A DNA stretch of 64,000 bases from Acidobacteriota bacterium (GTDB lineage: Bacteria; Acidobacteriota; Vicinamibacteria; Marinacidobacterales; Marinacidobacteraceae), in the NCBI GenBank assembly GCA_022826825.1, contig JAJDUD010000062.1:56001-120000 (forward strand). The letters run 5' to 3'. The position numbers were made by a program, and so were the translations under genes. The notes under the pieces are model-generated. The model searched no databases. It saw nothing but the letters and a program-made list of their open reading frames with translations, and had not been told where the DNA came from. Shown piece after piece: positions 51,082-60,955 of the stretch; the first letter of the stretch is position 1; every line of letters starts with the position of its first letter.

Positions 51082-53931
51082 CTAGAACACGAACCCGGCC
51101 AGCAGCATCAGGCGGCGGGGCTCGATCCAGGCATCCGGGATGAACTGTTCACCCGGATCTTCGAGTCGAAGACTCGCCATCCCGATACTCGCCGTGCTGT
51201 TCAGCGCGTTGTAGACATAGGCATCCAGTTTCAGGCCGAGATCGCCGATGTCGAAGCGCTTTCCGAGACGAACGTCCACGGACCACAGGGCCGGGTGGCG
51301 GAGGCCGTCCCGGGAACCCGCCGTCTCCACGATGATGTTGTTCGCCGGCTGCTCGGTGACGCCCGTGGCCCGCACCTGCCGGGAGTACGGCTTGCCGCTC
51401 TCGACGTTGGCGTTGACCGCAAGCAGGAACTCGTAGGGCAGGAACACCACGCCCTGCAGCCGGAACATGTGGGGGCGGTCGGCCTGTAGCCGCTGCCCGT
51501 CGTTCAGGTTCAGGTAGGAGTTCGGATCCTGGCCCGTTCGACTCCCATAGAACGGATTGTTCTGGGCCTCGAACCACGGTCGCGGAATCAGACCCACCGA
51601 TTTCGACAGGGTGTAGGAACCCTGAATGTTCCAGAGGCCGGCATCGCGGGCGGCGAAGTGGAAGATGACGCCGTCGTAGGTCTGCTCGTAGGAGTCCTGA
51701 GCCCCGGGGAAGTCACCCGGGTGGTTGCCCTTGACCAGGGTGGGCTGGGCCACCTGATTGAGCAGCGTGATCGGCGTGCCGTTGTAGGGATCGGCCCACT
51801 GGATGGATTCGTACTGTCCGCCCAGGATGGACCAGCCCACCAGCCGGTCGGTGTACTTGTGGACGTACTGCACGCCCACCGACATGTTGTTGCCGATCTC
51901 GCGGTCGTAGCCGGCGGTGTAGTGATAGGAGCGGGGCGCCAGCAGGTTCTCGGGCTGGGCCAGTTCGGAAACCGTGGTCGCGAACAGCAGGTCGCCAAGG
52001 GTTCCGTCATCGTTCAACGCGTAGAGCTGCCACGGCGTCGCGCCGGGAGCGGGCGCGTCCCAGTTTCCGATGACGTTCTGGTCGTAGTGGATCCCGAAAA
52101 AGCCCTTGATCGCCGAGCGTCCCTCCTCGTCGGGACGGAAGGTGAAGCCGATGCGAGGGCTCACCAGGTTCCACTGGACGATGTCGGGGTCGCCGGGAGC
52201 GTTGCCATCGACCGCGACCGCGTTGATCGCGGTGAACTCGCTCTCCCCTTCCACCGAGGCGAGTAGCTCGTACGCCGGGATCTCCCCGCGGTTGATGTCG
52301 AGACGCACGCCCAGGTTCAGCGTCAACCGGTCACTGACGGTCACGGTGTCGTCGAGGAAGAATCCGTTGTCGCGGGAGATGCCGCCGTAGCGGTAGGGCT
52401 CCTGGATGACCTGATAGAGAGTCCCGCCGGACTGGTACTGGTAGGCGCTGTTCGGCCCCGCGGCCACGCCGGTGACCGCCACTCCCTGCGCGATCTGAAC
52501 CCCGAAGCGGAACTCGTGCTGCGCCCCGAGGAAGTCGTCGGCATAGTGGGTCACCTTGGCGTTGAACTGGTTGCTCCAGGTCCGGTAGTCCCACGGATAG
52601 ATGATGCCGCCCTCATAGGTGGTGGTCGGTTCCGCATCGTCGTTGCGGAAGGGCATGTCGAAGCTGCCTGTCGGCGAGTCGTGGATGTCGCTGGCCCACC
52701 AACCCGAATAGCGCGCCTCGAAGAGGGTGGTGTCCGAAAGCGTGCTGGTCAGGCCTCCCGCCAGGGAAACCGTGGCGCCCCGCTCGACGAATGCCGCCGA
52801 CGCGGTGACGTTCGGCGAGCTGCCTCCAATGAAGGCCCAGTCCTCAAGGTGGGTGTTCACGAAGATCTCGTGCCGGTCGGAGAGCTTTGTGGTCAGCTTC
52901 AGCGTGAGCTTGTCGTTTTCGCCGTTGTCCGCGGTGGCGAGCGCCGGATCGTTGCCCGCTTCCCACGAACTGTCGCGCGAATACTGGCCGCCGGTCATGA
53001 ACCACATGCGCTCCCGGATGACCGGACCGCCGAGAGTGAAGGTGATGTCCTGATAGTTGTCCCGCTGGAAGGCAAAGGCGTCCGGGCTCCCGGCCGAAAC
53101 GGCCTCGCCGGTACTGGAGTCGGCGTAGATCTCCGGGAAGGTCAGGGCGTCGCTCTGGTAGAAGTAGTTGCCGGTGCCGCTGAAGGTGTCACCGCCCTTC
53201 TTGGTGACGATGTTGAAGGTGCCGCCGGTGGCGTTCCCGAACTCGGCTGGGGCCCCGATCCCGATGATCTCGACCTCCTCGATCATGTCCACGTTCGGGT
53301 CACCCCACGAGGATCCGGTTTCCGGCGCGCTCGTCTCGATGCCGTCGATGTTCCAGGAGTTCGACTGCTGGTTCGACCCGAAGGCCACCGCCCGGTCGCC
53401 ACCGCCGCCGCTGTTGACCTGCGTGATGCCCGGCGAGATGTGGACGTAGTCGTAGAAGTTCCGTTCGGTCGGCAACTCCTCCACCAGCTCGGAGTTGAAG
53501 GTGGTGATCGAGGCGTTGGTGCTGACATCGAGAAGCGGCGCCTCCGCGACCACTTGCACCGTCTCCTGAACGCCGGAGAGGCTCAGCGCCGCGTCGAGCG
53601 TCGCGGTCGTGTTCTGGCCGACGCGCACTCCTTCAAAGCGCACGGTGTCGAAACCGGCGAGCGAGATCTCCACGGCGTAGTCGCCGGCGGAGAGACCCGG
53701 GAAGCGAAACACTCCCGACGCGTTCGTAACCGCCGAACGGGAGCCGCCAATGATGGCGTCACTCAGGAGGGTAGCCGTAGCGCCCGGTATCACCGCGCCG
53801 CTGTCGTCGGTCACGGTGCCTCGGACGAGGCCATTCTCCTGCGCGAGGGAGGCGGCCGGAAGCGACAGCGCCAGGATCAGGATCCCGAGCGCGAGCCCCG
53901 CCGCCCGCGGAAAGCAGAAACGGTTTGTCAT
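51082..53931 (-). CDS. TonB-dependent receptor, Oar-like
   Basis: 949 residues. Signal peptide MTNRFCFPRAAGLALGILIL continuing to SLAQ. An N-terminal carboxypeptidase-regulatory-like domain (LVRGTVTDDSGAVIPGATAT) precedes the plug (ELPTERNFYDYVHISPG, NIDGIETSAPETGS, FNIVTKKGGD) and a beta-barrel of ~650 residues ending LLAGFVF with terminal Phe. The family imports large or bound substrates with TonB energy; SusD-like partners are absent. GGGAGA precedes the ATG at 53931. The 287-base leader holds one intergenic repeat. Substrate unknown, but neighbours suggest peptides. Confidence 0.93.
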   Translation of the reverse strand: MTNRFCFPRAAGLALGILILALSLPAASLAQENGLVRGTVTDDSGAVIPGATATLLSDAIIGGSRSAVTNASGVFRFPGLSAGDYAVEISLAGFDTVRFEGVRVGQNTTATLDAALSLSGVQETVQVVAEAPLLDVSTNASITTFNSELVEELPTERNFYDYVHISPGITQVNSGGGGDRAVAFGSNQQSNSWNIDGIETSAPETGSSWGDPNVDMIEEVEIIGIGAPAEFGNATGGTFNIVTKKGGDTFSGTGNYFYQSDALTFPEIYADSSTGEAVSAGSPDAFAFQRDNYQDITFTLGGPVIRERMWFMTGGQYSRDSSWEAGNDPALATADNGENDKLTLKLTTKLSDRHEIFVNTHLEDWAFIGGSSPNVTASAAFVERGATVSLAGGLTSTLSDTTLFEARYSGWWASDIHDSPTGSFDMPFRNDDAEPTTTYEGGIIYPWDYRTWSNQFNAKVTHYADDFLGAQHEFRFGVQIAQGVAVTGVAAGPNSAYQYQSGGTLYQVIQEPYRYGGISRDNGFFLDDTVTVSDRLTLNLGVRLDINRGEIPAYELLASVEGESEFTAINAVAVDGNAPGDPDIVQWNLVSPRIGFTFRPDEEGRSAIKGFFGIHYDQNVIGNWDAPAPGATPWQLYALNDDGTLGDLLFATTVSELAQPENLLAPRSYHYTAGYDREIGNNMSVGVQYVHKYTDRLVGWSILGGQYESIQWADPYNGTPITLLNQVAQPTLVKGNHPGDFPGAQDSYEQTYDGVIFHFAARDAGLWNIQGSYTLSKSVGLIPRPWFEAQNNPFYGSRTGQDPNSYLNLNDGQRLQADRPHMFRLQGVVFLPYEFLLAVNANVESGKPYSRQVRATGVTEQPANNIIVETAGSRDGLRHPALWSVDVRLGKRFDIGDLGLKLDAYVYNALNSTASIGMASLRLEDPGEQFIPDAWIEPRRLMLLAGFVF

Positions 53932-54142
53932 GAGCTTCTCCCTGGAGAATCTCCGGAAATTCGGTTCACAGGATTCGGTTCTGTGGATCGAGGGCGGGAT
54001 TTTCGTCGAAACCGCCCGGTTTTTCCACTGTTTCGGCTCCGTGGGAGGGGCCGGCGGCATCGACGGCCATCGCAAACAGCAATCGGGGTGCCGTGCCGGA
54101 ACGTGGGTGGTTTCGGCGCTGTCCGCGAGAGAGATGTGGGAG

Positions 54143-54190
54143 AGTTTCGCCCGCTGCGCGGGCGATGCCGGGCTGAAGGCCGGCGCTCCT
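54143..54190. repeat. Two-hairpin intergenic repeat, copy 3
   Basis: AGTTTCGCCCGCTGCGCGGGCG followed by GATGCCGGGC-TGAA-GGCCGGCGCTCC (shown in parts). The first hairpin CGCCCGC-TG-CGCGGGCG is perfect. It is nearly identical over 48 bases to 60769-60816 and lies between the TPR stop and the receptor leader. Confidence 0.75.
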
Positions 54191-54218
54191 TGCCTGAAGG
54201 CCTCCGCTCCCACGCTCT

Positions 54219-55775
54219 TCACCGGCAATCGAAATCCGTGAGGAGGGCGCGGGCAGCGTAGCGGTCGGCCGTTTCGCCGTCTCCGAGGGTGCGGGCTGCT
54301 CTCGCCGCGGCGGAGAGCGTTTCCGCGTCGAACGGACGGAGCGCCAACGACCGGTGCAACGCGGCCAGCGCCTCGCGATGGCGGCCCGCCCGTTCGAGGG
54401 TGAATCCGTACTCGGCCAGATCGGCGGCGAGCCCGGGCGAGTCGGCGCCGGTGCCCTCACGGCCGTTCAACACCCTTTCCCAGAGTCGCAGCGCCTCCCC
54501 CGGATCGCCGTCCGCGGCGGCATCCCGCGCCCGCCCGCGGTCGCGTTCCGCCCGGTTGACGCGCTCCCAGGTTTCGGCCTCCGCAGCCTTCACCGCTTCA
54601 AGACGGGCGAGCACCGCCTCGGCGGCCGGCGCGTCTCCGGCCCGCCGCAGGGCGGCGTGGAGACTGGTCAGGATGGCGGCGTGGTCCGGGGCCGTTTCCG
54701 CGAGGCGGACGAGTTCGCCGGCCGCGCGCTCCACCTTTCCCTCCCGCAGCGCTACCTTCGCGAGCGCGAACCGGGTGTTCAGGGCGTCCGGACGGCGCGC
54801 CGCCCGACTTTCGAGGAGCGCCAGCAGTTCCGGGTTGCCGCCGGCGACGATCGCATCGAGCGCCACGCTCGCCATCTCGCCAGCGCTGGCCGGATCGAGA
54901 CGCAGGGCTTCGCGGTAGGCAGCGAGCGATCCCTCCATGTCCAGCCGGAAAGCGCGCAGACGGCCGAGCGTCATCCAGAGGGCCGGCTCGTCCCGGAGTC
55001 CGGCGGCCAGCGCCCGCTCCGCCGCCGCCAGGGCTTCTTCAGGAGCCGACTCGACCGATGTCCACGCGACGAGGAACAGGGCCCGGGGATCGTTCGGGGC
55101 GACATCGGCCGCAACCCGGGCCGCACACTGCGCGAGTGGCGGGATCCCGGCCTCGTCGGCCGCCAGCGCCAGCGCGGTCCACGGCGCCGGCCGGTCGGGG
55201 GCCTGTTCCCGTGCCTTCGTCGCGGCGGCGAGGCTTGTCTCGAGGAGCACTTCCCGCGATTCGATCGTCGGACCGGCGCCTTCTCGAGCGGCGAGCCTTC
55301 GAGCGAGGTTGGACCTCCCCAGCAGGGCGGGGAGGTAGGTCGGCGCGATGTGGAGCGAACGACCGGTGGCTTCGAAAGCGTCCTCAAGTCGACCCGCCTC
55401 GGCCAGGGCGTCGGAGTAGAGCGCCCACGCGAGCCCCGGACGCTGCACCGGAATTGCCCCCTCAGGAGCTTCCGGGCCGTACGAATCGACCGCGGCGCTC
55501 AGGTGATCCGCGGCAACCTCCCATTCGCCGCGTTCGACGGCGAGCGCCCCGAGCTGCATCCGCGCCGGGCCATGGAAGGGAACGTCATCCACTACGGAAA
55601 GGAGCAAGGGAATGGCGCGCTCGGTGTCCTCGGCCGCCAGCAGCGAGAGCGCCCGTTCCATCCGGTCCCGGACTTCGGTCTGGGACCCGGCTGGAAGCGT
55701 GATGGCAACGCCAACTCCCACGCCGGCGCCCAGGGTCCACGCGCAGAGTGCGGCGACCGAGAGCCTTCGAATCAC
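54219..55775 (-). CDS. Exported TPR-repeat protein
   Basis: 518 residues. Signal-like N-terminus MIRRLSVAALCAWTLGAGVG. TPR-type helical repeats along the length, e.g. AERALAAGLRDEPALWMTLG, SLAAYREALRLDPASAGEMA and HREALAALHRSLALRPFDAE. The GTG start overlaps the stop of the CRTAC1-like gene as GTGA, so the two are co-translated. Pairing of TPR and CRTAC1/ASPIC proteins is common in Acidobacteriota-like genomes; the job is unknown. Confidence 0.82.
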   Translation of the reverse strand: MIRRLSVAALCAWTLGAGVGVGVAITLPAGSQTEVRDRMERALSLLAAEDTERAIPLLLSVVDDVPFHGPARMQLGALAVERGEWEVAADHLSAAVDSYGPEAPEGAIPVQRPGLAWALYSDALAEAGRLEDAFEATGRSLHIAPTYLPALLGRSNLARRLAAREGAGPTIESREVLLETSLAAATKAREQAPDRPAPWTALALAADEAGIPPLAQCAARVAADVAPNDPRALFLVAWTSVESAPEEALAAAERALAAGLRDEPALWMTLGRLRAFRLDMEGSLAAYREALRLDPASAGEMASVALDAIVAGGNPELLALLESRAARRPDALNTRFALAKVALREGKVERAAGELVRLAETAPDHAAILTSLHAALRRAGDAPAAEAVLARLEAVKAAEAETWERVNRAERDRGRARDAAADGDPGEALRLWERVLNGREGTGADSPGLAADLAEYGFTLERAGRHREALAALHRSLALRPFDAETLSAAARAARTLGDGETADRYAARALLTDFDCR

Positions 55776-57544
55776 GGCAGTCCGAGCCTCATCGGTGGAC
55801 GACCGCGGCGCAGGAGCCAGGTCCGGCGCGCGGCGATGGCGCCCGGTCTCTCTGTAAACCCGTCCGGCCAGCGCACCTCGATCTCCACCGGCGGCGATCC
55901 GGAATCCCCCCGGGGTCCGAGTCCGAAGTGCAGGGTCCGCTCGCTGTCGGAGGCGTAGCTCTCGCCGGCGCGCTGCCAGCGCGACTGCCGGGGTGAGACG
56001 ACTGTGACCCTGGCTCCCAGGGCGTCACGTTCTCCCGCCGGGTCCACGAGCCGGAGCCGGATCCAGGCCCCCTCGGCCGGTACGTCGCGCGCCCAGAGAG
56101 TGGGTGAGGCGTCCTGGTTGGCGACCGCGATCTCCCACTGGCCGTCCGCCTCGACATCGATGAGCGCCATGCCCCGGGAGGAGCGTACGGGCGGCCCCAG
56201 GGGGCTTGCCACATACGTCCGGCCGTCCCGGACGAAGAGCTGGTCCGGCTGCCCGTAGGTCTCCCCGAGCGCCGGATCGTCCTCGACCTGGGGGTAGAGG
56301 TGCCCGTTCGCGAAGGCGACGTCCAGATCGCCATCGTTCTCGGCGTCGAAGAACAGCGCTCCCCAGCCCAGTGGCCGGAAGGTCGCCGTCGCCATGCCCG
56401 CGCCCACCGCGTCCTCGAGGAAGAGCGAAGGGGCGACGCCCTGGTAGAACGCGTAGTGGTCGTGGGCGAAGTTCGTGACCACCAGGTCGGGAAACCCGTC
56501 CTCGTCGGCATCGGCGGTCGCCACCCCCATGCTCCCCTGCGTCGCCCCGTCGGCGCTGAGAGCGACCCCCGTGAACAGACCGGCGTCCCGGAAGATGCCG
56601 CCGCGGTTCTCGAGCATGGCATTCGGGCCGCTGTCGTTGGCCACGAAGATGTCCTGGTCGCCGTCGTCGTCGAAGTCGAGCGCGACGGCCCCCATGGAAT
56701 AGCGCGCCGGAACGTCTCCGATTCCCGAGGCGTCGCTCGCGTCCTCGAACGTGCCGTCCCCGCGCCCGCGGAAGAAGCCGTTGGCCTGCGGAACGAGCCC
56801 GCGCGGGCCGTCGAGCACCGATACCCTCCCGCGCCAGCGCCGGGTGCGCTGTCCGGCGCGGATGTCCCGCGCGTCGGTCTCGATGTAGTTGGCGACGAAG
56901 AGGTCGAGCGTCCGGTCGCCGTCGGCATCGAGAGCGACGGCCCCGATGCTCCATCCGGGGTCCGCCACCCCGGCTCGCTCCCCGATCTCCGAGAAGGTCC
57001 CGTCCCCGTTGTTGCGAAAGAGGAGGTTCGGCCCCAGGGTGGTCACATAGAGATCGGGAAAGCCGTCGCCGTCGAAGTCGGCGCTTACGGCGCCCTGGCC
57101 GTAGCCGTCGGTCACGAGCCCGGCAGCCTCGGTGACGTCCACGAAACTCCGGGCGCCGGCGTTGCGGTAGAGAACTCCGGAGCGCGCTTGCCAGGCGCCG
57201 TCGGGATCGTCCCACGAGGGGGCGTTCGCGAAATAGAGATCGGGAAGCCCATCCTGGTCGTAGTCGAGGACCGCCACCCCCGTCCCGGTGGATTCCGCGA
57301 TGTGGTTCTTCTCCGGCCCTCCGGTCCCGGTCACGGCCAGGAGGCCCGCCTCGGCGGCCACGTCACGGTATTCCTGGCTGGCGACCGGCGAGGCGATTGA
57401 CGGAACCAGGACGACCACCAGGATCCCGGCGGCAGCTCGAGCCAGCCGGATCGCGGGTCGCTCAGTCCCGCGGCGCCGGCTGTTCGTGGCCCAACACCGG
57501 GTGCGGGACGTAAGGCGCTTCCAGCGCCGCGATCGTTTCCTCAT
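55772..57544 (-). CDS. Exported FG-GAP/CRTAC1 (ASPIC-UnbV) protein
   Basis: 590 residues at the longest. After a signal segment (RLARAAAGILVVVLVPSIA) come FG-GAP/VCBS repeats with Ca-loop motifs: VLDYDQDGLPDLYFAN, SADFDGDGFPDLYVTT, ALDFDDDGDQDIFVAND and ATADADEDGFPDLVVTNF. The ASPIC/UnbV domain closes it (GARVTVVSPRQSRWQRAGES, VEIEVRWPDGF). The only ordinary start is ATG 57544, which overlaps the upstream gene by 83 bases and gives ~33 basic residues before the signal; a near-cognate start near 57451 would be neater. Extracellular beta-propeller; role unknown. Confidence 0.85.
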   Translation of the reverse strand: MRKRSRRWKRLTSRTRCWATNSRRRGTERPAIRLARAAAGILVVVLVPSIASPVASQEYRDVAAEAGLLAVTGTGGPEKNHIAESTGTGVAVLDYDQDGLPDLYFANAPSWDDPDGAWQARSGVLYRNAGARSFVDVTEAAGLVTDGYGQGAVSADFDGDGFPDLYVTTLGPNLLFRNNGDGTFSEIGERAGVADPGWSIGAVALDADGDRTLDLFVANYIETDARDIRAGQRTRRWRGRVSVLDGPRGLVPQANGFFRGRGDGTFEDASDASGIGDVPARYSMGAVALDFDDDGDQDIFVANDSGPNAMLENRGGIFRDAGLFTGVALSADGATQGSMGVATADADEDGFPDLVVTNFAHDHYAFYQGVAPSLFLEDAVGAGMATATFRPLGWGALFFDAENDGDLDVAFANGHLYPQVEDDPALGETYGQPDQLFVRDGRTYVASPLGPPVRSSRGMALIDVEADGQWEIAVANQDASPTLWARDVPAEGAWIRLRLVDPAGERDALGARVTVVSPRQSRWQRAGESYASDSERTLHFGLGPRGDSGSPPVEIEVRWPDGFTERPGAIAARRTWLLRRGRPPMRLGLP

Positions 57545-58460
57545 CGAGCGTCAGGTCCACTGCGGCGGCGAGTTCCTCCATCTGTTCGATACGGGTGGTG
57601 CCCACAATCGCCGAGTCCACTCCCGGCACCGACAGGAGCCAGGCAAGCGCGACCTTTGCGGGCTTCTCGCCGAGGCGGGAGGAAACCTCGATCAGGGTGT
57701 CCAGCACCTTGAAATCGGCCTCCTCATAGTAGAGGCGGTCGGCGTAGGCGTCGTCCTTCGCCCGGGGCGTCGCGTCCCGGCGCGTGCGGGTGCGGTTCCC
57801 GGCCAGGAATCCCCGCGCCAGCGGGCTCCAGGGGATCATCCCGATGCCCTGGTCGAGGCAGAGCGGCGCCATCTCGCGCTCCTCTTCGCGATACACGAGA
57901 TTCAGGTGGTTCTGCATCGAGACGAACCGGGACGCGTCCATCGCGTCCGCGGTGAAGAGCATGGTGGCGAACTCCCAGGCCGCCATGCTGCTGGCGCCGA
58001 GATAGCGCACCTTCCCGGCGTTCACCAGCGAATCGAGCGCCTCGATGGTCTCCTCGACGGGAGTTTCGTGGTCGAAGCGGTGGATCTGGTAGAGGTCGAT
58101 GTAGTCGAGCCCAAGGCGCTTCAGCGAGGCGTCGCAGGCGGCCAGGATGTGTTTTCGGGAAAGGCCGCCGCGGTTCGGGCCCTTGGCGACCGGGAAATAC
58201 ACCTTGCTGGCGAGCACGTAGTCCTCGCGGTGCGCCAGCTCGCGGAGCATCTTCCCGGTGATCTCCTCACTGACGCCCTTCGAGTACATGTTCGCGGTGT
58301 CGAAGAAGTTGATGCCGAGGTCCAGCGCCTTCCGGAAATGGGCGCGTGACGCTTCCTCGTCGAGGATCCACGAGCGCCAGTTCGGATCCCCGTAGGTCAT
58401 GCAGCCGAGCGTGAGCCGGCTGACCTCGAGGCCCGTCGTCCCCAGCCGCACGGTCTTCAC
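57462..58460 (-). CDS. Aldo/keto reductase
   Basis: 332 residues. NADPH-dependent TIM-barrel with the full tetrad: Asp54 and Tyr59 (FFDTANMYSKG), Lys86 (LASKVYF) and His127 (DLYQIHRFD). SPLARGFLAG and the VPGVDSAIVGTTRIEQMEE-type coenzyme end follow. GTG 58460 overlaps the antiporter stop as GTGA. It is the only clearly cytoplasmic enzyme in this five-gene minus-strand run. Substrate unknown. Confidence 0.92.
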   Translation of the reverse strand: MKTVRLGTTGLEVSRLTLGCMTYGDPNWRSWILDEEASRAHFRKALDLGINFFDTANMYSKGVSEEITGKMLRELAHREDYVLASKVYFPVAKGPNRGGLSRKHILAACDASLKRLGLDYIDLYQIHRFDHETPVEETIEALDSLVNAGKVRYLGASSMAAWEFATMLFTADAMDASRFVSMQNHLNLVYREEEREMAPLCLDQGIGMIPWSPLARGFLAGNRTRTRRDATPRAKDDAYADRLYYEEADFKVLDTLIEVSSRLGEKPAKVALAWLLSVPGVDSAIVGTTRIEQMEELAAAVDLTLDEETIAALEAPYVPHPVLGHEQPAPRD

Positions 58461-60442
58461 GAAGCGCCCCCTTCCTCGATGCGGGCGCCGGCCAGCCGCA
58501 CCAGCACCACGGCCGCGGCGATACCGACGATCAGCGCGATCCCCGGGGAGACCCCGAAACTGGTCGGGAGAATGCCGAGGACGATCGCGATTCCCGCCGC
58601 GCTCAGCGCGTAGGGAAGCTGTGTCTTGACGTGATCCAGGTGGTCGCACGCCGAAGCCATGGAACTGAGCACGGTGGTATCGGAGATCGGCGAGCAGTGA
58701 TCTCCGAAGACCGCTCCCGCCAGCACCGCTCCGACCACGCCCATCAGGATCGGGTCGGATACGGCGACCGCCAGTCCCGCGTTCTGCGCGAGGGCGTGGG
58801 AGAGCGGGATCACGAGCGGCATGAGCACCGCCATCGTGGCCCAGCTCGTGCCGGTAGCGAACGCCATCACCCCCGCGACCACGAAGGTGAGCGTGGGGAG
58901 GAGACTCGGATTCAGGACGTTCTGGAGCACCTGGACGAGGTACTGCGCGGCGTGGAGTTCCGCGGTCACGTCGCCGATGCACCAGGCGAGCACCAGGATC
59001 ACGATCGCGAGCACCATGGACTTGAGTCCGGCGATCCAGGCGCCGATCGCGCTGCCGAGGGTGAGGACCCGGCGGGCCACCGCGAGCACGATTCCCGTCA
59101 CGCAACCGGCCACCGAGGCCCAGAGCAGGGAGATGTAGGAATCCGAGTTCGTCACGATCTCGCGGAGGCCGTAGGCGGTGACTCCTTCGGCGGCCAGGGC
59201 GTTGCTGCCTGTCAGCCAGATCGCGATACCGGCGGTGACGAGAACCGCAAAGACGGGAAACACGCCTCCCATCCAGAGCCCGGAAGAAACCCGCTCCACT
59301 CCCGGGTCCTCGTCGAGCGACTCGGTGGCCGGCTCGGAGCCCGGCCGGAGCGGCTGGTTGAGGCGCCGCGCCCGCTCCTCGGCGGCCCGCATCGGGCCGA
59401 AATCGCGGCCCAGGAAACCGACCGCCAGCGCCAGGGCGAAGGAGAAGATCGGGTAGAACCGGTAGGGGATGGTCCGCAGGAACACCGAGTACCCGTCTTC
59501 CGGGTAGTCGATCAATTCGAGGCCCTGGTCGATGAGACCCACCTCGTAGCCGACCCAGGTGGAGACGATGACGGTGCTGGCCACCGAGGCGGCCCCGGTG
59601 TCGGTGAGGAAAGCCAGCTTCTCGCGGGAGATGCGAAGGCCGTCGGTGATGGGGCGCATCAGGTTGCCGCGGATGATCACGTTCGCGTAGTCGTCGAAGA
59701 AGACGACCAGCGCGGTCGCCATGGTGCTCACCTGGCCGCGCCGGGCGGTGCGGGCGAAGCTCGTGATGAGCTGGGCGAAGCCCCGCGCCCCGCCGCTCCT
59801 CGAGAGGATGCCGGCAAGACCGCCGAACATCATGCTGAAGACGATGATGTGGGCGCGGTCGCTGTCGGTCACCGCACCGATGACGTAGCGGCTCCCCACC
59901 TCGAAGAATCCCGCGAGCGGATTGAAGTCGAGCAGCAGGGTGCTGCCGATCCAGACTCCGGCCACCAGCGCCAGCACCACCTGCCGGAACAGGACGGCGA
60001 GCAGGATGGCGAGGACCGGGGGAGCGAGCGACCAGATTCCCGGGATGGCCCGGGTCCCCGCGGTCCCGCGGGCGCCGCCGTCCTCGGCCGAGATCTCGAA
60101 CCGTCCGCTGTCCTCGACCCGGACGTTCGAAAAGACGACGGCGCCGTCGCCGCGGCGCGTCGAAGGACCGGCTTCGTCCACACCGCCCAGACGCGGCGTT
60201 CCCGAATACCCGGGGAGCGGATCTCCCGATTCCGCTCGCGGGGTGACGACGACCTCGAACGGGATACCGGTGAGCACCACCCGGGGCGCCTCGAGCGCAA
60301 ACGAGGCGGGGGGCCCTACTGCCGCCGGCGTTTCCTGCGCCGTGGCCAGCTCCGTGAAAACGAATGCCGCCAGGGCGCACGCCACCCACGTCGCGACGGA
60401 AGACGCCTTGCGGCGCGCACGCAACGTGAGCGGCCGCTTCAT
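58457..60442 (-). CDS. NhaC-type Na+/H+ antiporter with exported Ig-like N-terminus
   Basis: 661 residues. Begins with a cleavable-looking signal (RRKASSVATWVACALAAFVF and ELATAQ), then ~95 residues of Ig-like strands (VVLTGIPFEVVVTP, GDGAVVFSNVRVEDSGRFEI), then the NhaC transporter with about a dozen membrane segments (VLAILLAVLFRQVVLALVAG, VVFFDDYANVIIRGNLMRPI, MAFATGTSWATMAVLMPLVI, VFGDHCSPISDTTVLSS). Relatives exchange Na+/H+ or import organic acids or amino acids. ATG 60442 is used because an upstream frame start at 60547 has no signal. Confidence 0.86.
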   Translation of the reverse strand: MKRPLTLRARRKASSVATWVACALAAFVFTELATAQETPAAVGPPASFALEAPRVVLTGIPFEVVVTPRAESGDPLPGYSGTPRLGGVDEAGPSTRRGDGAVVFSNVRVEDSGRFEISAEDGGARGTAGTRAIPGIWSLAPPVLAILLAVLFRQVVLALVAGVWIGSTLLLDFNPLAGFFEVGSRYVIGAVTDSDRAHIIVFSMMFGGLAGILSRSGGARGFAQLITSFARTARRGQVSTMATALVVFFDDYANVIIRGNLMRPITDGLRISREKLAFLTDTGAASVASTVIVSTWVGYEVGLIDQGLELIDYPEDGYSVFLRTIPYRFYPIFSFALALAVGFLGRDFGPMRAAEERARRLNQPLRPGSEPATESLDEDPGVERVSSGLWMGGVFPVFAVLVTAGIAIWLTGSNALAAEGVTAYGLREIVTNSDSYISLLWASVAGCVTGIVLAVARRVLTLGSAIGAWIAGLKSMVLAIVILVLAWCIGDVTAELHAAQYLVQVLQNVLNPSLLPTLTFVVAGVMAFATGTSWATMAVLMPLVIPLSHALAQNAGLAVAVSDPILMGVVGAVLAGAVFGDHCSPISDTTVLSSMASACDHLDHVKTQLPYALSAAGIAIVLGILPTSFGVSPGIALIVGIAAAVVLVRLAGARIEEGGAS

Positions 60443-60837
60443 GCTGGTGAAGGGTATCGGGTGTTCCGTCCGCTTTCGGCGAGCGGCGCCGCAGTCAGCT
60501 GCGGGAAGCGCTCCTGCGCGTGTCCTCAGGCACATCCAGCTTGGCACGACAATGCCGAAGCGACTGGGAGCGCCGGCCAGTCCTCCGGGTGGGGGCGTTC
60601 ACACCGGCAATCACACCGGCAGCGCGGCCAGCGGCCGCGAAACTCCCGGCGCCACGGCGGCCTGGCGCGCGGCCCCGAAACGGGGTTGGCGTAGCTACGT
60701 GTGCCCGTGCCGTTGCCGTTGCACTATTCCCTTTGGCGGCGGGGCCGTGCGGCGCGATGACACTGGAGAGTTTCGCCCGCTGCGCGGGCGATGCCGGTCT
60801 GAAGACCGGCGCTCCTGACCGGCGCGTGGATCCGGAG
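60443..60837. repeat. 395-bp gene-free gap with intergenic repeats, copy 4
   Basis: No credible gene between the antiporter start and 5S rRNA. A full repeat lies at 60769-60816 (CGCCCGC-TG-CGCGGGCG then perfect GCCGGTC-TGAA-GACCGGC). Partial members lie at about 60580-60600 and 60624-60655 (GCGCGGCCAGCGGCCGCG). The end close to the 5S gene could serve as an rRNA transcript terminator-like structure. No clear promoter for the antiporter operon was found. Confidence 0.65.
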
Positions 60838-60955
60838 TCCCGGCGACGACCTACTCTCCCACAGCGCTTCCACTGCAGTACCATCGGCGCTGGAGGACTT
60901 TACTGCCGTGTTCGGAATGGGAACGGGTGTGGCCCCTCCGCTCGGGTCACCGGGA
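60838..60955 (-). rRNA. rrf: 5S ribosomal RNA
   Basis: On the minus strand the ends pair (TCCCGGTGAC with GTCGCCGGGA). Loop motifs CACACCCGTTCCCATTCCGA and AGAGTAGGTCGTCGCCGGGA are diagnostic. It lies ~150 bases downstream of 23S in the usual order. Ends are placed by helix pairing and may be off by a few bases. Confidence 0.95.
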
